A stretch of DNA of 61,052 nt from Sulfuricellaceae bacterium (GTDB lineage: Bacteria; Pseudomonadota; Gammaproteobacteria; Burkholderiales; Sulfuricellaceae): NCBI GenBank assembly GCA_030690895.1, contig JAUYFQ010000029.1:1-61052 (forward strand), read 5' to 3'. Each line of letters starts with the position of its first letter. The first letter of the stretch is position 1. This document shows positions 53,660 through 61,052 of the stretch, in pieces. Made by a program: the position numbers and the translations under genes. Below the pieces are notes generated by a model that worked only from the letters and a program-made list of their open reading frames with translations, ran no database searches and was not told the DNA's origin.

Positions 53660-54835
53660 CTACCCCGGTTCCCCAATGGCGTGTCGGATCAGGCGGTTTT
53701 TCAGCGCATCCAGATGATTGGTCAGACCCAGGCCGGTATTGCGCAGTGCTCGCAACAAGGGATTGGCGTTGTTGAACAGTTTCTGTAAACCGTCCGTCAC
53801 CAGTTGCATGGCAAGAATGTCTTCCTTGCGCGCCCTTTCATAGCGGCGCAACAAGTGATAGTCGCCGCAGTCGCGTTTGGGCTCGCGTTGCTGCAACACG
53901 CTGGCCAGCGTCATGGCATCCTGGAAACCCAGATTGACGCCCTGACCGGACAGCGGATGAACGTTATGCGCCGCATCGCCGATCAGCGCTATTCGCGGCC
54001 GGACCAGTTGCGCCAGATTCAGGAGACGCAGCGAAAAAGCCGCTGGGGGAGTGACCAATTTTATGTGCCCCAGGGTGTTCTTGCCCGCCTCCTGTACCCG
54101 ACGGGTAAATTCATCGGCAGGCAAGCTTAGCAATTCACCAGCCAGTTCGTCGTAGGCCGACCAGACGATGGAAATCCGCTTTCCCGGCAAGGGCAGCCAA
54201 GCCAGGATGCCGTCCTCTCTGAACCATTGAAAGGCTGCCTGGCGATGTGGCTTTTCGATCTCGAAATTGGCCACCACCCCAGCCTGATTGTAGGCGCGGG
54301 GCTGCGCCGTTATGCCAGCCTGGGCGCGCACCCAGGATTCTCTCCCATCCGCTCCGACCAGCAGTTTGGCCTGGAGCTGGCGGCCATCCTGCAAGCTGAC
54401 AGTAGCCGCATCCTCGCCGACTTCCAGAGAAGCACAAGCCGCCGGGCACAGAATATCGAGGTTTTCCTGCGTTTGCAGGGCGCGCCATAAGCCATCCTGA
54501 ATCAGCCGGCTTTCCGCGATAAATGCCAGCTCTGACACACCCGCCTGATAAGCGGTGAAATCGAGTTTCGCGGAAACATCGTCGCCCCAGATATGCATTT
54601 CGTGGACTGGTTCAATACGTGATGCACCCAGCGCACTCCAGACGCCATGCTGGTCAAGAAAGCGGGCATTCGCCGGGTTGATGGCATACACCCGGCTATC
54701 CCAACTTGCGTCATCAGGCAGCGGGACAGGCTCACGGCCTTCGATCAGCGCCAGCTTCAAGCCGCTGTCGCGTAGCGCCAGCGCCAGCGAGGCGCCGACC
54801 AAACCGGCGCCAACGATCACAACGTCGTAGTTCAT
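53660..54835 (-). CDS. UbiH/UbiF/VisC-family FAD-dependent hydroxylase
   Basis: A 391-residue flavoprotein monooxygenase, likely one of the ring hydroxylases of ubiquinone synthesis. The FAD motif is YDVVIVGAGLVGASLALALRDSG at residues 3-25, the DG motif is LLVGADGRESWVR near 160, and the GD motif is RIALIGDAAHNVHPLSGQGVNLGFQDA near 285. The ATG at 54835 overlaps the upstream gene stop (TGATG). It follows the UbiH-like gene and pepP; which carbon it hydroxylates cannot be told from sequence alone. Confidence 0.9.
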   Translation of the reverse strand: MNYDVVIVGAGLVGASLALALRDSGLKLALIEGREPVPLPDDASWDSRVYAINPANARFLDQHGVWSALGASRIEPVHEMHIWGDDVSAKLDFTAYQAGVSELAFIAESRLIQDGLWRALQTQENLDILCPAACASLEVGEDAATVSLQDGRQLQAKLLVGADGRESWVRAQAGITAQPRAYNQAGVVANFEIEKPHRQAAFQWFREDGILAWLPLPGKRISIVWSAYDELAGELLSLPADEFTRRVQEAGKNTLGHIKLVTPPAAFSLRLLNLAQLVRPRIALIGDAAHNVHPLSGQGVNLGFQDAMTLASVLQQREPKRDCGDYHLLRRYERARKEDILAMQLVTDGLQKLFNNANPLLRALRNTGLGLTNHLDALKNRLIRHAIGEPG

Positions 54836-56049
54836 CAGCCCTTGGCTCCAAATATCATTTTTCTGGCCACCCATTTCTTGGCAAACGGCAAGCTATCCAG
54901 CAAGGCCAGGCCAGCCCCACGCGCGATTCGCAAGCCATGATAGTCGTTGGAAAAAGCCCGTACCAGCAAGTCGGTGAAGAGAATCGCTCCACTGGTATCG
55001 GAGCGGCGGCGGTCGCGGTACTGCGCCAGCATGGCCGAACCGCCCAGTTCGGCGCGTGGCGTTTTCAGGATGGTTTCCGCCAGTTCCCAAGCATCGCGCA
55101 AGCCGAGGTTAAAACCCTGCCCGGCGACCGGATGCATGGCCTGGGCGGCGTTCCCGATCAGGGCCAGGCGCTGTGCTGTCACCGGGCGGGCGTATTTGAG
55201 GCTGAGTGGAAACGCACTGCGTTTTCCGGCCTGCACAAATGCGTCGGCACGAGAGCCAAAGCGCTCACTCAGTTGCTGTAAAAAGCCCGGATCATCCAGA
55301 AGCAGCAGGGACGCCGCCTCGTCAGGCCGTGCGGTCCAGACCAGATCATAGCCCTCGCCCGAGGGCAGCAGCGCCATCGGTCCTTTGGGCGTAAAACGCT
55401 CGTAGGCAATGTGGCGCTGGGGCGCATCGGTCATCACGTGGCAGATAATTGCCGTCTGATCATAATCGACGATGTGGCGCGACACGCCAGGCACCTGCCC
55501 CAGGCTGCGTCCGCCGTCGGCCAGTACCAGCAGACTGGCGGTCACTTCATGCTCTTCCCCCCCGCGCTCGAATCGGGCCAGACCAAAACCGGGGGTGGAT
55601 TTCACCTCCAGCACCCGCGCGCCACCCAGGTGAAGAGGATTGTTCTGATGCAAGGTCGCCTGCATTGCCGCACCCAACGCACTGTAATTCACCACATAAC
55701 CGAGCGTCTTTACGCCGGCTTCCCCAGCATCAAGCACCGCCCGGCCAAAACCGCCGCGCTGGGAAATGTGTATCTTCTCAATAGGTGTCGCGCCCTGTAC
55801 CTTGTCCCAGACAGCCAGACGCTGCAACAACATTTTCGCCCCATACGACAGAGCCAGCGCGCGCGGATCGGGATAAGCATCGCTTCTGTCCATTGCCCCC
55901 TCTCCCGCAAGCGGGGGAGGGTTGGGGAGGGGGGAACCACCGCCCGCCTCCAGCACCATCACTTTCAGTCCGCTGTCCTTCAGGCCCAATGCCAGCGCGG
56001 CACCCGCTGGACCGCCGCCAACCACCAGTACATCAACATGGTTAAGCAT
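54835..56049 (-). CDS. ubiH: UbiH-family FAD-dependent hydroxylase with repeat insertion
   Basis: A 404-residue ubiquinone-pathway monooxygenase. The FAD motif VDVLVVGGGPAGAALALGLKDSG is near residue 5 and RLALIGNAAQAMHPVAGQGFNLGLRDAWEL near 300 is the second FAD motif. After LKVMVLEAG the chain carries about 14 residues (SPLPNPPPLAGEGAMD) from a family 2 palindrome at 55896-55934, beyond the second Rossmann strand. Its start overlaps the pepP stop by eight bases, the familiar pepP-ubiH order. UbiH assignment rests on order. Confidence 0.88.
   Translation of the reverse strand: MLNHVDVLVVGGGPAGAALALGLKDSGLKVMVLEAGGGSPLPNPPPLAGEGAMDRSDAYPDPRALALSYGAKMLLQRLAVWDKVQGATPIEKIHISQRGGFGRAVLDAGEAGVKTLGYVVNYSALGAAMQATLHQNNPLHLGGARVLEVKSTPGFGLARFERGGEEHEVTASLLVLADGGRSLGQVPGVSRHIVDYDQTAIICHVMTDAPQRHIAYERFTPKGPMALLPSGEGYDLVWTARPDEAASLLLLDDPGFLQQLSERFGSRADAFVQAGKRSAFPLSLKYARPVTAQRLALIGNAAQAMHPVAGQGFNLGLRDAWELAETILKTPRAELGGSAMLAQYRDRRRSDTSGAILFTDLLVRAFSNDYHGLRIARGAGLALLDSLPFAKKWVARKMIFGAKG
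55896..55934. repeat. Family 2 element inside ubiH
   Basis: CCCCCTCTCCCGC-AA-GCGGGGGAGGG followed by TTGGGGAGGGGGG; read in frame near residues 39-51 of the hydroxylase. Confidence 0.85.
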
Positions 56050-57367
56050 TTTTATCTCGCTCTTTACTATCCCTCATCAAGGCCTCGATATCGGCCACTT
56101 TTTTGGGCGCAATCCCGGTCAACACCTCGCAAGCCGATTCGGTCACAACCACATCGTCCTCGATGCGGATGCCGATGTTCCAAAATTGCTCCGGCACGCC
56201 TTCGCCGGGTCGGACATAACAGCCCGGCTCCACGGTCAACGTCATCCCTGGCTGAAGCTCACGCCACTCGCCAGCCAGCTTGTAATTGCCTACATCGTGC
56301 ACGTCCATACCCAGCCAGTGCCCGGTTTTGTGCATGTAGAAGGGCTTGTAGGCTTCTTTTTCCAGTACCGCGTCCAGGCTTCCGGCGCACAAGCCGAGGT
56401 CGATAAAGCCTTGCGCCAACACCTTGAGCGCCGCTTCGTGGGGAACGTTCCAGTGCCGACCAGGTTTCACGTGAAACAGCGCCTCGGCCTGAGCCGCCAG
56501 CACCAGTTCGTACAAGTCCCTTTGCGGGCCAGTAAATTTTCCATTAACCGGGAAAGTGCGGGTGATGTCCGAGGCGTAGCCGTCCAGTTCGCAGCCGGCA
56601 TCGACCAGCACCAGGTCGCCATCCTGCAACTCCGCGTCATTGGCGACATAATGCAGCACGCAGGCATTGGCGCCCCCCGCCACGATGGAAGTGTAGGCTG
56701 GCGCTTGCGCGCCATGACGACGAAACTCATGCAGCAGCTCGGCTTCCAGCTGATACTCCATCCCGCCGGGTCGCGCCGCCCGCATGGCGCGCATATGTGC
56801 CGCACCTGAAATATCCGCCGCCCGACGCATGGTTGCGATCTCGTCCGGCGACTTGAAGAGGCGCATTTCATCCAGCAAGACACGAACATCCTGAATTGCC
56901 CCCGGCGCAGACACGCCGCTGCGTCCTTTTTCGCGCACACGATTCAGCCAGCCGACGGCGCGGGCATCCCACTCGCTATCGGCACCGAGGTGGAAATACA
57001 GGTTGGGCTGGTCGGCCAGCAATTGCGGCAGCATTTCTTCCAGTTGCGAAACGGGATACGCCTCGTCAAAGCCAAATTCTTCCTTCGCTCCTTCCGGCCC
57101 ATGACGGAACCCGTCCCAGATTTCGCGCTCCAGATTTTTCTCGCGACAGAACAGAATACTTTTGGGGCTGGCGCCCGCGATCAGGACCAGAACCGCTTCA
57201 GGCTCGGCAAAACCGGTCAGATAATGAAAATAGCTATCAAAACGATAGGCATAATGGCTATCGCGATTGCGCTGCCGCTCGGGCGCAGTCGGAATGACCG
57301 CCACGCCGCCTTGCATGGCTTGCGCCAGACGCTGGCGACGGGCTTTGAATATTGCGGGCTTGCTCAT
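56042..57367 (-). CDS. pepP: Xaa-Pro aminopeptidase P
   Basis: A 441-residue M24-family metalloenzyme that removes the N-terminal residue ahead of proline. Metal ligands are visible as VLVDAGCELDGYASDITRTFPV near residue 265 (two Asp), MHKTGHWLGMDVHDVG near 350 (His), MTLTVEPGCYV near 382 (Glu) and GIRIEDDVVVTE near 408 (Glu). The N-terminal creatinase-like domain is complete. First in the pepP-ubiH-hydroxylase set. Confidence 0.96.
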   Translation of the reverse strand: MSKPAIFKARRQRLAQAMQGGVAVIPTAPERQRNRDSHYAYRFDSYFHYLTGFAEPEAVLVLIAGASPKSILFCREKNLEREIWDGFRHGPEGAKEEFGFDEAYPVSQLEEMLPQLLADQPNLYFHLGADSEWDARAVGWLNRVREKGRSGVSAPGAIQDVRVLLDEMRLFKSPDEIATMRRAADISGAAHMRAMRAARPGGMEYQLEAELLHEFRRHGAQAPAYTSIVAGGANACVLHYVANDAELQDGDLVLVDAGCELDGYASDITRTFPVNGKFTGPQRDLYELVLAAQAEALFHVKPGRHWNVPHEAALKVLAQGFIDLGLCAGSLDAVLEKEAYKPFYMHKTGHWLGMDVHDVGNYKLAGEWRELQPGMTLTVEPGCYVRPGEGVPEQFWNIGIRIEDDVVVTESACEVLTGIAPKKVADIEALMRDSKERDKNA

Positions 57368-57442
57368 CAGGAATTTAGGCGCATCAGGAATTTAGGCGTT
57401 AAAATTCACACGATTATTCAGGATTTGGCAGGCAAAAGCAAA

Positions 57443-58450
57443 ATGCGCATTTATCACAAGACGGGCATGTTTATCGCGATGATCGCTCTGGTTCAGATGA
57501 CAGGCTGTTCATCTGTTCCACCCGCCGGTTCACCAGCAAAGAAGGATCAGGTCGCCAAACCGGGGGGCAAACCCAGCAAGGGCGGCGGCTATTACCTCGA
57601 CGATGGCCCGGGAGAAAACCCACCAGAAAATCTGGAGGCGATCCCAAATGCCGAACCCAAGCCCGAACCCTTGCACCGCTTCGCCAACCGCCCCTACACC
57701 GTGCTTGGCCAGACCTACACGCCAGCAACCCAGTTGGGCGGCTACAAGAAACAGGGCATCGCCTCATGGTATGGCCGCCGCTACCATGGCCAGAAAACGG
57801 CCATCGGGGATACCTATGATATGTACGGCATGACCGCCGCACACCCCACGCTGCCGATTCCCAGTTATGTTCGCGTCACCAGTCTGAGCAATGGCAAATC
57901 GGTGATCGTGCGCGTCAACGACCGGGGGCCGTTTCACAGCAGCCGCCTGATCGACCTCTCCTACACGGCCGCCTGGAAATTGGGCGTGATCGGCGGCGGC
58001 ACCAATCTGGTCCAAGTAGAAAGTGTTTTATCGGCAGAGCCAAGCCCTGGCGCGCCGGTCGTTGCAACCCTTGCACCCACTACCATCGTCGCTCAGCCAC
58101 TGGATGCAACGACTTCTGCCGCGCCCCTATCTGTGCCGCCCGCTGCCGAGCAGCCAGTCATTGCGCCCCCACCTGCTGCGCAAGCAGGCAGCAGGGCGGT
58201 TCCGCCTACAACTATCAGCGACGGGCAGGTTTACCTGCAACTGGGCGCATTCAGTTCGCGCGAAAACGCGGAAAGCTTCGGCAGCAAAGTTCGCATGAGC
58301 CTCGGCAAGCTGGTGGATAAATTACAGGTAGTCGAAGGTAACAACCTGTTCCGTGTCCGCCTCGGCCCTTACGCCAACCGTGCCGATGCCAACCAGATTG
58401 CCAGCCAGATCAGCCAGGCGGCCAATATCCCGGCCGTGATTGCGCGCTAA
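57443..58450 (+). CDS. rlpA: RlpA-like lipoprotein with SPOR domain
   Basis: A 335-residue outer-membrane lipoprotein. The signal has lipobox QMTGC (Cys near residue 22). A double-psi beta-barrel RlpA domain lies at about 110-195 (GIASWYGRRYHGQKTAIGD, RVNDRGPFHSSRLIDLSYTAAWKLG), then a Pro/Ala linker and a C-terminal SPOR domain (VYLQLGAFSSRENAESFGSKV). RlpA acts as a lytic transglycosylase on peptidoglycan lacking stem peptides at the septum in Pseudomonas. The open frame is far longer upstream, but this ATG begins the lipoprotein signal. Confidence 0.93.
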   Translation: MRIYHKTGMFIAMIALVQMTGCSSVPPAGSPAKKDQVAKPGGKPSKGGGYYLDDGPGENPPENLEAIPNAEPKPEPLHRFANRPYTVLGQTYTPATQLGGYKKQGIASWYGRRYHGQKTAIGDTYDMYGMTAAHPTLPIPSYVRVTSLSNGKSVIVRVNDRGPFHSSRLIDLSYTAAWKLGVIGGGTNLVQVESVLSAEPSPGAPVVATLAPTTIVAQPLDATTSAAPLSVPPAAEQPVIAPPPAAQAGSRAVPPTTISDGQVYLQLGAFSSRENAESFGSKVRMSLGKLVDKLQVVEGNNLFRVRLGPYANRADANQIASQISQAANIPAVIAR

Positions 58451-58453
58451 TCT

Positions 58454-59428
58454 GTGAGTTATCAGCCACCGTTCTCCATTACGCCGGCAATTCTGCAAAG
58501 CGTGGCGGAGATTTGCGGGCTGCTGGGCAGATGGTCGGTGACTGGGGACACGGCGTTCACCCCTCACTTGCGCCGCAACAATCGCATCCGCACGATTCAG
58601 GCCTCCCTTGCCATCGAGAACAACACACTCAGCCTGGCACAGGTAACGGCGGTGATCGAGGGCAAGCACGTACTGGGTTTACCGCGTGAAATTCAGGAAG
58701 TGAAGAACGCTTTTGCCGCATATGAGCATCTTATGGACTGGCAACCCGCCAATATTGGCGACTTGCTCGCGGCGCATGGCGTACTGATGGCCGGTCTGGC
58801 CGATGATGCGGGCACTTTTCGTGCGAGTGGCGTGGGCATTTATCGCGGGCAGGAGCTGGTGCATATGGCGCCGCCGCCCAGCCGCGTGCCTGACCTCATG
58901 TCAGACTTGCTGGCATGGGTGGCACAAACCGACGCTCACCCCCTGATTGCCAGTTGCGTCTTCCATTATGAATTCGAATTCATCCACCCCTTCTCTGATG
59001 GTAACGGTCGCATGGGACGCCTGTGGCAGACGTTAATCCTGAGCGAATGGCAGACCCTGCTGGCATATTTGCCGGTCGAAACCGTCATACGTGACCGGCA
59101 GGCGGATTACTATCAAGCACTGGGTGAAGCCGACACCGCCGCCGATGCCACGCCATTCATCCATTTCATGCTGCAAGCCCTGCTCGCGGCAATGCAGGAA
59201 GCGTTAGCGCATACAGGTTCGGAGAAAAGTTCGGAGAAAAGTTCGGAGAAAAGTTCGGAGAAAATTCTTGCCTGCCTGCGCCAGACGCCGAATCTGTCCG
59301 CTAGAGACATCGCCCTGAAATTAAGCATGAGTCCACGCGCAGTGGAAAAACAACTTGCCGCGCTCAAGAAGGCAGGGCGCCTGCAACGGATAGGCGCGGC
59401 CAAAGGTGGGTATTGGGAAGTGCTGTAA
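58454..59428 (+). CDS. Fic-family protein with inhibitory helix and winged-helix end
   Basis: A 324-residue likely AMP-transferring enzyme. The Fic motif is HPFSDGNGRMGR (His178), and an inhibitory motif SLAIEN (Ser51-xxx-Glu55-Asn56) lies N-terminal to it, the arrangement that keeps Fic activity low. After the Fic domain a tandem repeat encodes SSEK units (about 255-268). Then comes a winged-helix-like end (LSARDIALKLSMSPRAVEKQLAALKKAGRL). A GTG start three bases after rlpA is used. Target protein unknown. Confidence 0.88.
   Translation: MSYQPPFSITPAILQSVAEICGLLGRWSVTGDTAFTPHLRRNNRIRTIQASLAIENNTLSLAQVTAVIEGKHVLGLPREIQEVKNAFAAYEHLMDWQPANIGDLLAAHGVLMAGLADDAGTFRASGVGIYRGQELVHMAPPPSRVPDLMSDLLAWVAQTDAHPLIASCVFHYEFEFIHPFSDGNGRMGRLWQTLILSEWQTLLAYLPVETVIRDRQADYYQALGEADTAADATPFIHFMLQALLAAMQEALAHTGSEKSSEKSSEKSSEKILACLRQTPNLSARDIALKLSMSPRAVEKQLAALKKAGRLQRIGAAKGGYWEVL
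59218..59264 (+). repeat. Tandem 12-base repeat in the Fic gene
   Basis: Nearly four copies of GTTCGGAGAAAA in frame, giving repeated SSEK in the linker between the Fic and winged-helix parts. Copy-number change would alter linker length by four residues without a frameshift. Confidence 0.9.
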
Positions 59429-59452
59429 CGCTCTCACTGGAGGTATCTTGTC

Positions 59453-60661
59453 ATGCTCGCCGCGATAATCAGCAAAATCAGCCGCATCCGCACCCATCTC
59501 ACCCGCCTCGATCAACAACCGCTGGGCAAGGCCGCGCTCACCATCGTCCTGCTTCTGGACATCTTCATTCTCAGCTCGATCTTCGACGGACTCGATAAAC
59601 ACACCGCCCAACTGACCCAGCCCTACGAGCACATTCCCGCAGACTGTCGCGAGATCGTCCTCGACGAGCGCTGGAACGCCAGCAACCGTCTCGAACGTCT
59701 TTCGGTTGCGGCAGCCCTGGAGCATAACCAGCAATATTATTCGTCCATAGCCAAAAACCCGGCTCGGCATCCGGTCTGCGAAACATTGATTTCGACGCTT
59801 GAGACGATCAAAAAAGATAAGGAGCTCGGCCAGACTTTCAACAATATCCAGAAAATTAAGCGCGAGAGCGGCGACCTTCGCGCCCAGGCTGAACGCCTGA
59901 AAGGCAGCTACGACACCTCGCTCCTTGAAAGCATTGCTCGCCAAGGTGAAGGACAGGCCAATGTCGATGCCCTGCGTAACGACCTGCGCGCAAAAACCGA
60001 AGCACTGAATACCCTCACCCAAAAAATGACGGATTTGCAAGCAAGCGTCGTACGCGACAAGCGCGTCCAGGCGTTCTGGGCGCTAATTGATCACCAGTCC
60101 GCAGCAGACCGCGAAGCCTTGCGCAGCGACCTTCAAAAACTCAACTTCTGGTATCCGGTCAAACGTCTCGGCATGGAGATGATCTTCCTGCTACCGCTGT
60201 TCGGGCTGTTCTACCTGTGGAATTTCGTCAGCCTCCGCAAGGATCGCCCGCTTCAAACCCTGGTGTCCTCACACCTGTTGGTGGTCACGGTCGTGCCGGT
60301 GCTCTTCAAGGTCATTCAGTTGATCTACAACATCCTGCCAAAAAAATTCCTGCAAAATCTCGTCGCCTTGCTCGAATCGATGAAGCTGGTCGCGCTCTGG
60401 CACTACCTGGCCATGGCGCTCGCCATAGCCGCCACACTGGTGGCAATCTACGTCGTGCAGAAAACAATCTTTTCCAGGGGAAAACTGCTCGCCAAACGAA
60501 TCGCCAACGACCTCTGCCAGGAGTGCGGCTCGCGCCTGCCGCCCGCCAGCTCCGCCTGCCCGCTCTGTGGGTTCGGGCAGTTCAAACCATGCCGGCACTG
60601 CGGCAAACCCACCCATGTTTATGGAAGTTACTGCAAGGAGTGCGGCGAACCTGCGCCTTGA
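59453..60661 (+). CDS. Membrane protein with coiled coil and two C-terminal zinc ribbons
   Basis: A 402-residue protein I do not recognise. A membrane helix near residues 28-45 is followed by a periplasmic or cytosolic helical region (about 55-235) with coiled-coil spacing. Three more hydrophobic segments lie near 240-260, 272-295 and 318-340. The last 50 residues hold four CxxC pairs (CQECG, CPLCG, CRHCG, CKECG), two zinc ribbons in tandem. GGAGG precedes the ATG. It lies 24 bases after the Fic gene. Confidence 0.65.
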   Translation: MLAAIISKISRIRTHLTRLDQQPLGKAALTIVLLLDIFILSSIFDGLDKHTAQLTQPYEHIPADCREIVLDERWNASNRLERLSVAAALEHNQQYYSSIAKNPARHPVCETLISTLETIKKDKELGQTFNNIQKIKRESGDLRAQAERLKGSYDTSLLESIARQGEGQANVDALRNDLRAKTEALNTLTQKMTDLQASVVRDKRVQAFWALIDHQSAADREALRSDLQKLNFWYPVKRLGMEMIFLLPLFGLFYLWNFVSLRKDRPLQTLVSSHLLVVTVVPVLFKVIQLIYNILPKKFLQNLVALLESMKLVALWHYLAMALAIAATLVAIYVVQKTIFSRGKLLAKRIANDLCQECGSRLPPASSACPLCGFGQFKPCRHCGKPTHVYGSYCKECGEPAP

Positions 60662-60695
60662 TTCCAGACGTGAGTCACGGGAAAGCCCCAATTAA

Positions 60696-60913
60696 CCTAA
60701 AAACCGCATTTCGACCACGAAACACACGAAATACACGAAATGAACCAAAAGTAGGCGCCTCTAGGCGACAATTGGTTGAACAGGAATGTCCATTCACCCA
60801 TCAGGTGATGCGCAGTAATCTTGTATCTTTATGAATTTTTTGCGAGCTTTCGCCTTCTGGCGAAATGCCTGCTTACCCCGTTTCGTGTTTTTCGTGCATT
60901 TCGTGGTTCAACT
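60696..60913. repeat. Long hairpin repeat, family 1 (CACGAAATA arms), copy 5
   Basis: Tandem CACGAAA-type units after AACCGCATTTCGACC (about 60711-60740) are mirrored by TTTCGTGTTTTTCGTGCATTTCGTGGTTCAAC. The core repeats that of copy 3 for about 80 bases, then adds GCCTTCTGGCGAAATGCCTGCTTACCCC. It fills the gap after the zinc-ribbon gene. Confidence 0.85.
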
Positions 60914-60960
60914 AACCTGAATTTTGCACAAACAGGGCGAATAACAAAGTAAGCATTTGA

Positions 60961-60966
60961 TATAAT
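60961..60966 (+). promoter_or_regulatory. Perfect -10 hexamer ahead of the edge ORF
   Basis: TATAAT, 31 bases before the ATG at 60997. A -35 at normal distance is weak (CGAATA). Confidence 0.35.
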
Positions 60967-60996
60967 ACGAGTTATCAAAAAACATATTCGTAAAAA

Positions 60997-61052
60997 ATGA
61001 CTACTTGTACTCGCCCTGATGCCAATTCTACCCCAGAACAACTCCGCTTTCC
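60997..61052 (+). CDS. Partial ORF at window end, possibly an IS1380-type transposase start
   Basis: Only 18 codons are present (MTTCTRPDANSTPEQLRF). The opening resembles starts of some IS1380-family transposases, and a sequence that could be an insertion-sequence end (CCTGAATTTTGCACAAACAG, 60916-60935) lies just after a family 1 repeat. The evidence is thin because the frame runs off the window. Confidence 0.3.
   Translation, partial: MTTCTRPDANSTPEQLRF

Overview
The window looks like chromosomal DNA of a betaproteobacterium, probably Nitrosomonadales-like. This is inferred from gene order and protein character, not from a database search. The supporting features are the metK / SAH-riboswitch-ahcY / metF set, the rpe-gph-trpE block, aroQ-accB-accC-prmA-DUF3426, hemC-hemD-hemX-hemY, pepP with two UbiH-type hydroxylases, a split-P glycine cleavage operon, a general porin and a small c-type cytochrome. 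I see no rRNA, tRNA, CRISPR array or prophage. Most genes are core metabolism. The unusual content lies between and inside them.

Layout. 0.2-9.3 kb: oligopeptidase A, gamma carbonic anhydrase and a TonB-like protein, then the activated-methyl cycle (metK, SAH riboswitch-ahcY, metF) with a FitAB/VapBC-type toxin-antitoxin pair between ahcY and metF, then a porin. 9.4-13.9 kb: an orphan ribbon-helix-helix protein converging on trpE, gph, a small lipoprotein, rpe and lgt. 14.0-17.3 kb: a sensory cluster of hemerythrin, GAF-HD-GYP and PAS-MCP. 17.7-21.9 kb: ilvD, a PilB/GspE ATPase and a cytochrome c. 21.9-27.6 kb: gcvT-gcvH-gcvPA-(tpx)-gcvPB-SPOR. 27.8-32.2 kb: aroQ-accB-accC-prmA-DUF3426. 32.4-35.3 kb: a one-protein MmeI-type restriction-modification enzyme. 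35.5-42.5 kb: dsbD with a duplicated N-terminal domain, cutA, fxsA, a MoaD-like protein, murI, a dehydrogenase-like protein, a flavin reductase-like protein and a GHKL-ATPase/DUF4325 protein. 42.5-46.6 kb: hemY (truncated), hemX, hemD, hemC and a periplasmic thioredoxin. 46.6-47.5 kb: a graveyard of REP elements, a REP-associated transposase remnant and probable Rhs-toxin/immunity scraps. 47.6-60.7 kb: a J-domain protein, cysG, a NarX/NarL-like pair, a methyltransferase, dsbC, two ubiquinone hydroxylases, pepP, an RlpA-SPOR lipoprotein, a Fic protein and a zinc-ribbon membrane protein. The right edge enters what may be an insertion sequence.

The strongest non-textbook signal is the density and placement of palindromic repeats. 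At least four families are present: (1) long hairpins with tandem CACGAAATA- or CACGGGG-type arms around a shared core; (2) C4TCTCCC/GGGAGAGGG elements; (3) TGTAGGAGCGGGT-type and related elements; (4) AAAGGGGACAGATTT REPs. Several lie in frame inside otherwise intact genes (DUF3426 protein, prmA, the MmeI-like enzyme three times, the SDR-like protein, ubiH), and one ends hemY early. Other points of note are a possible attenuator in front of metK, the SAH riboswitch on ahcY, tpx flanked by palindromes inside the glycine cleavage operon, and the GHKL-DUF4325 protein. All statements come from reading sequence and translations; no similarity search or folding program was run.
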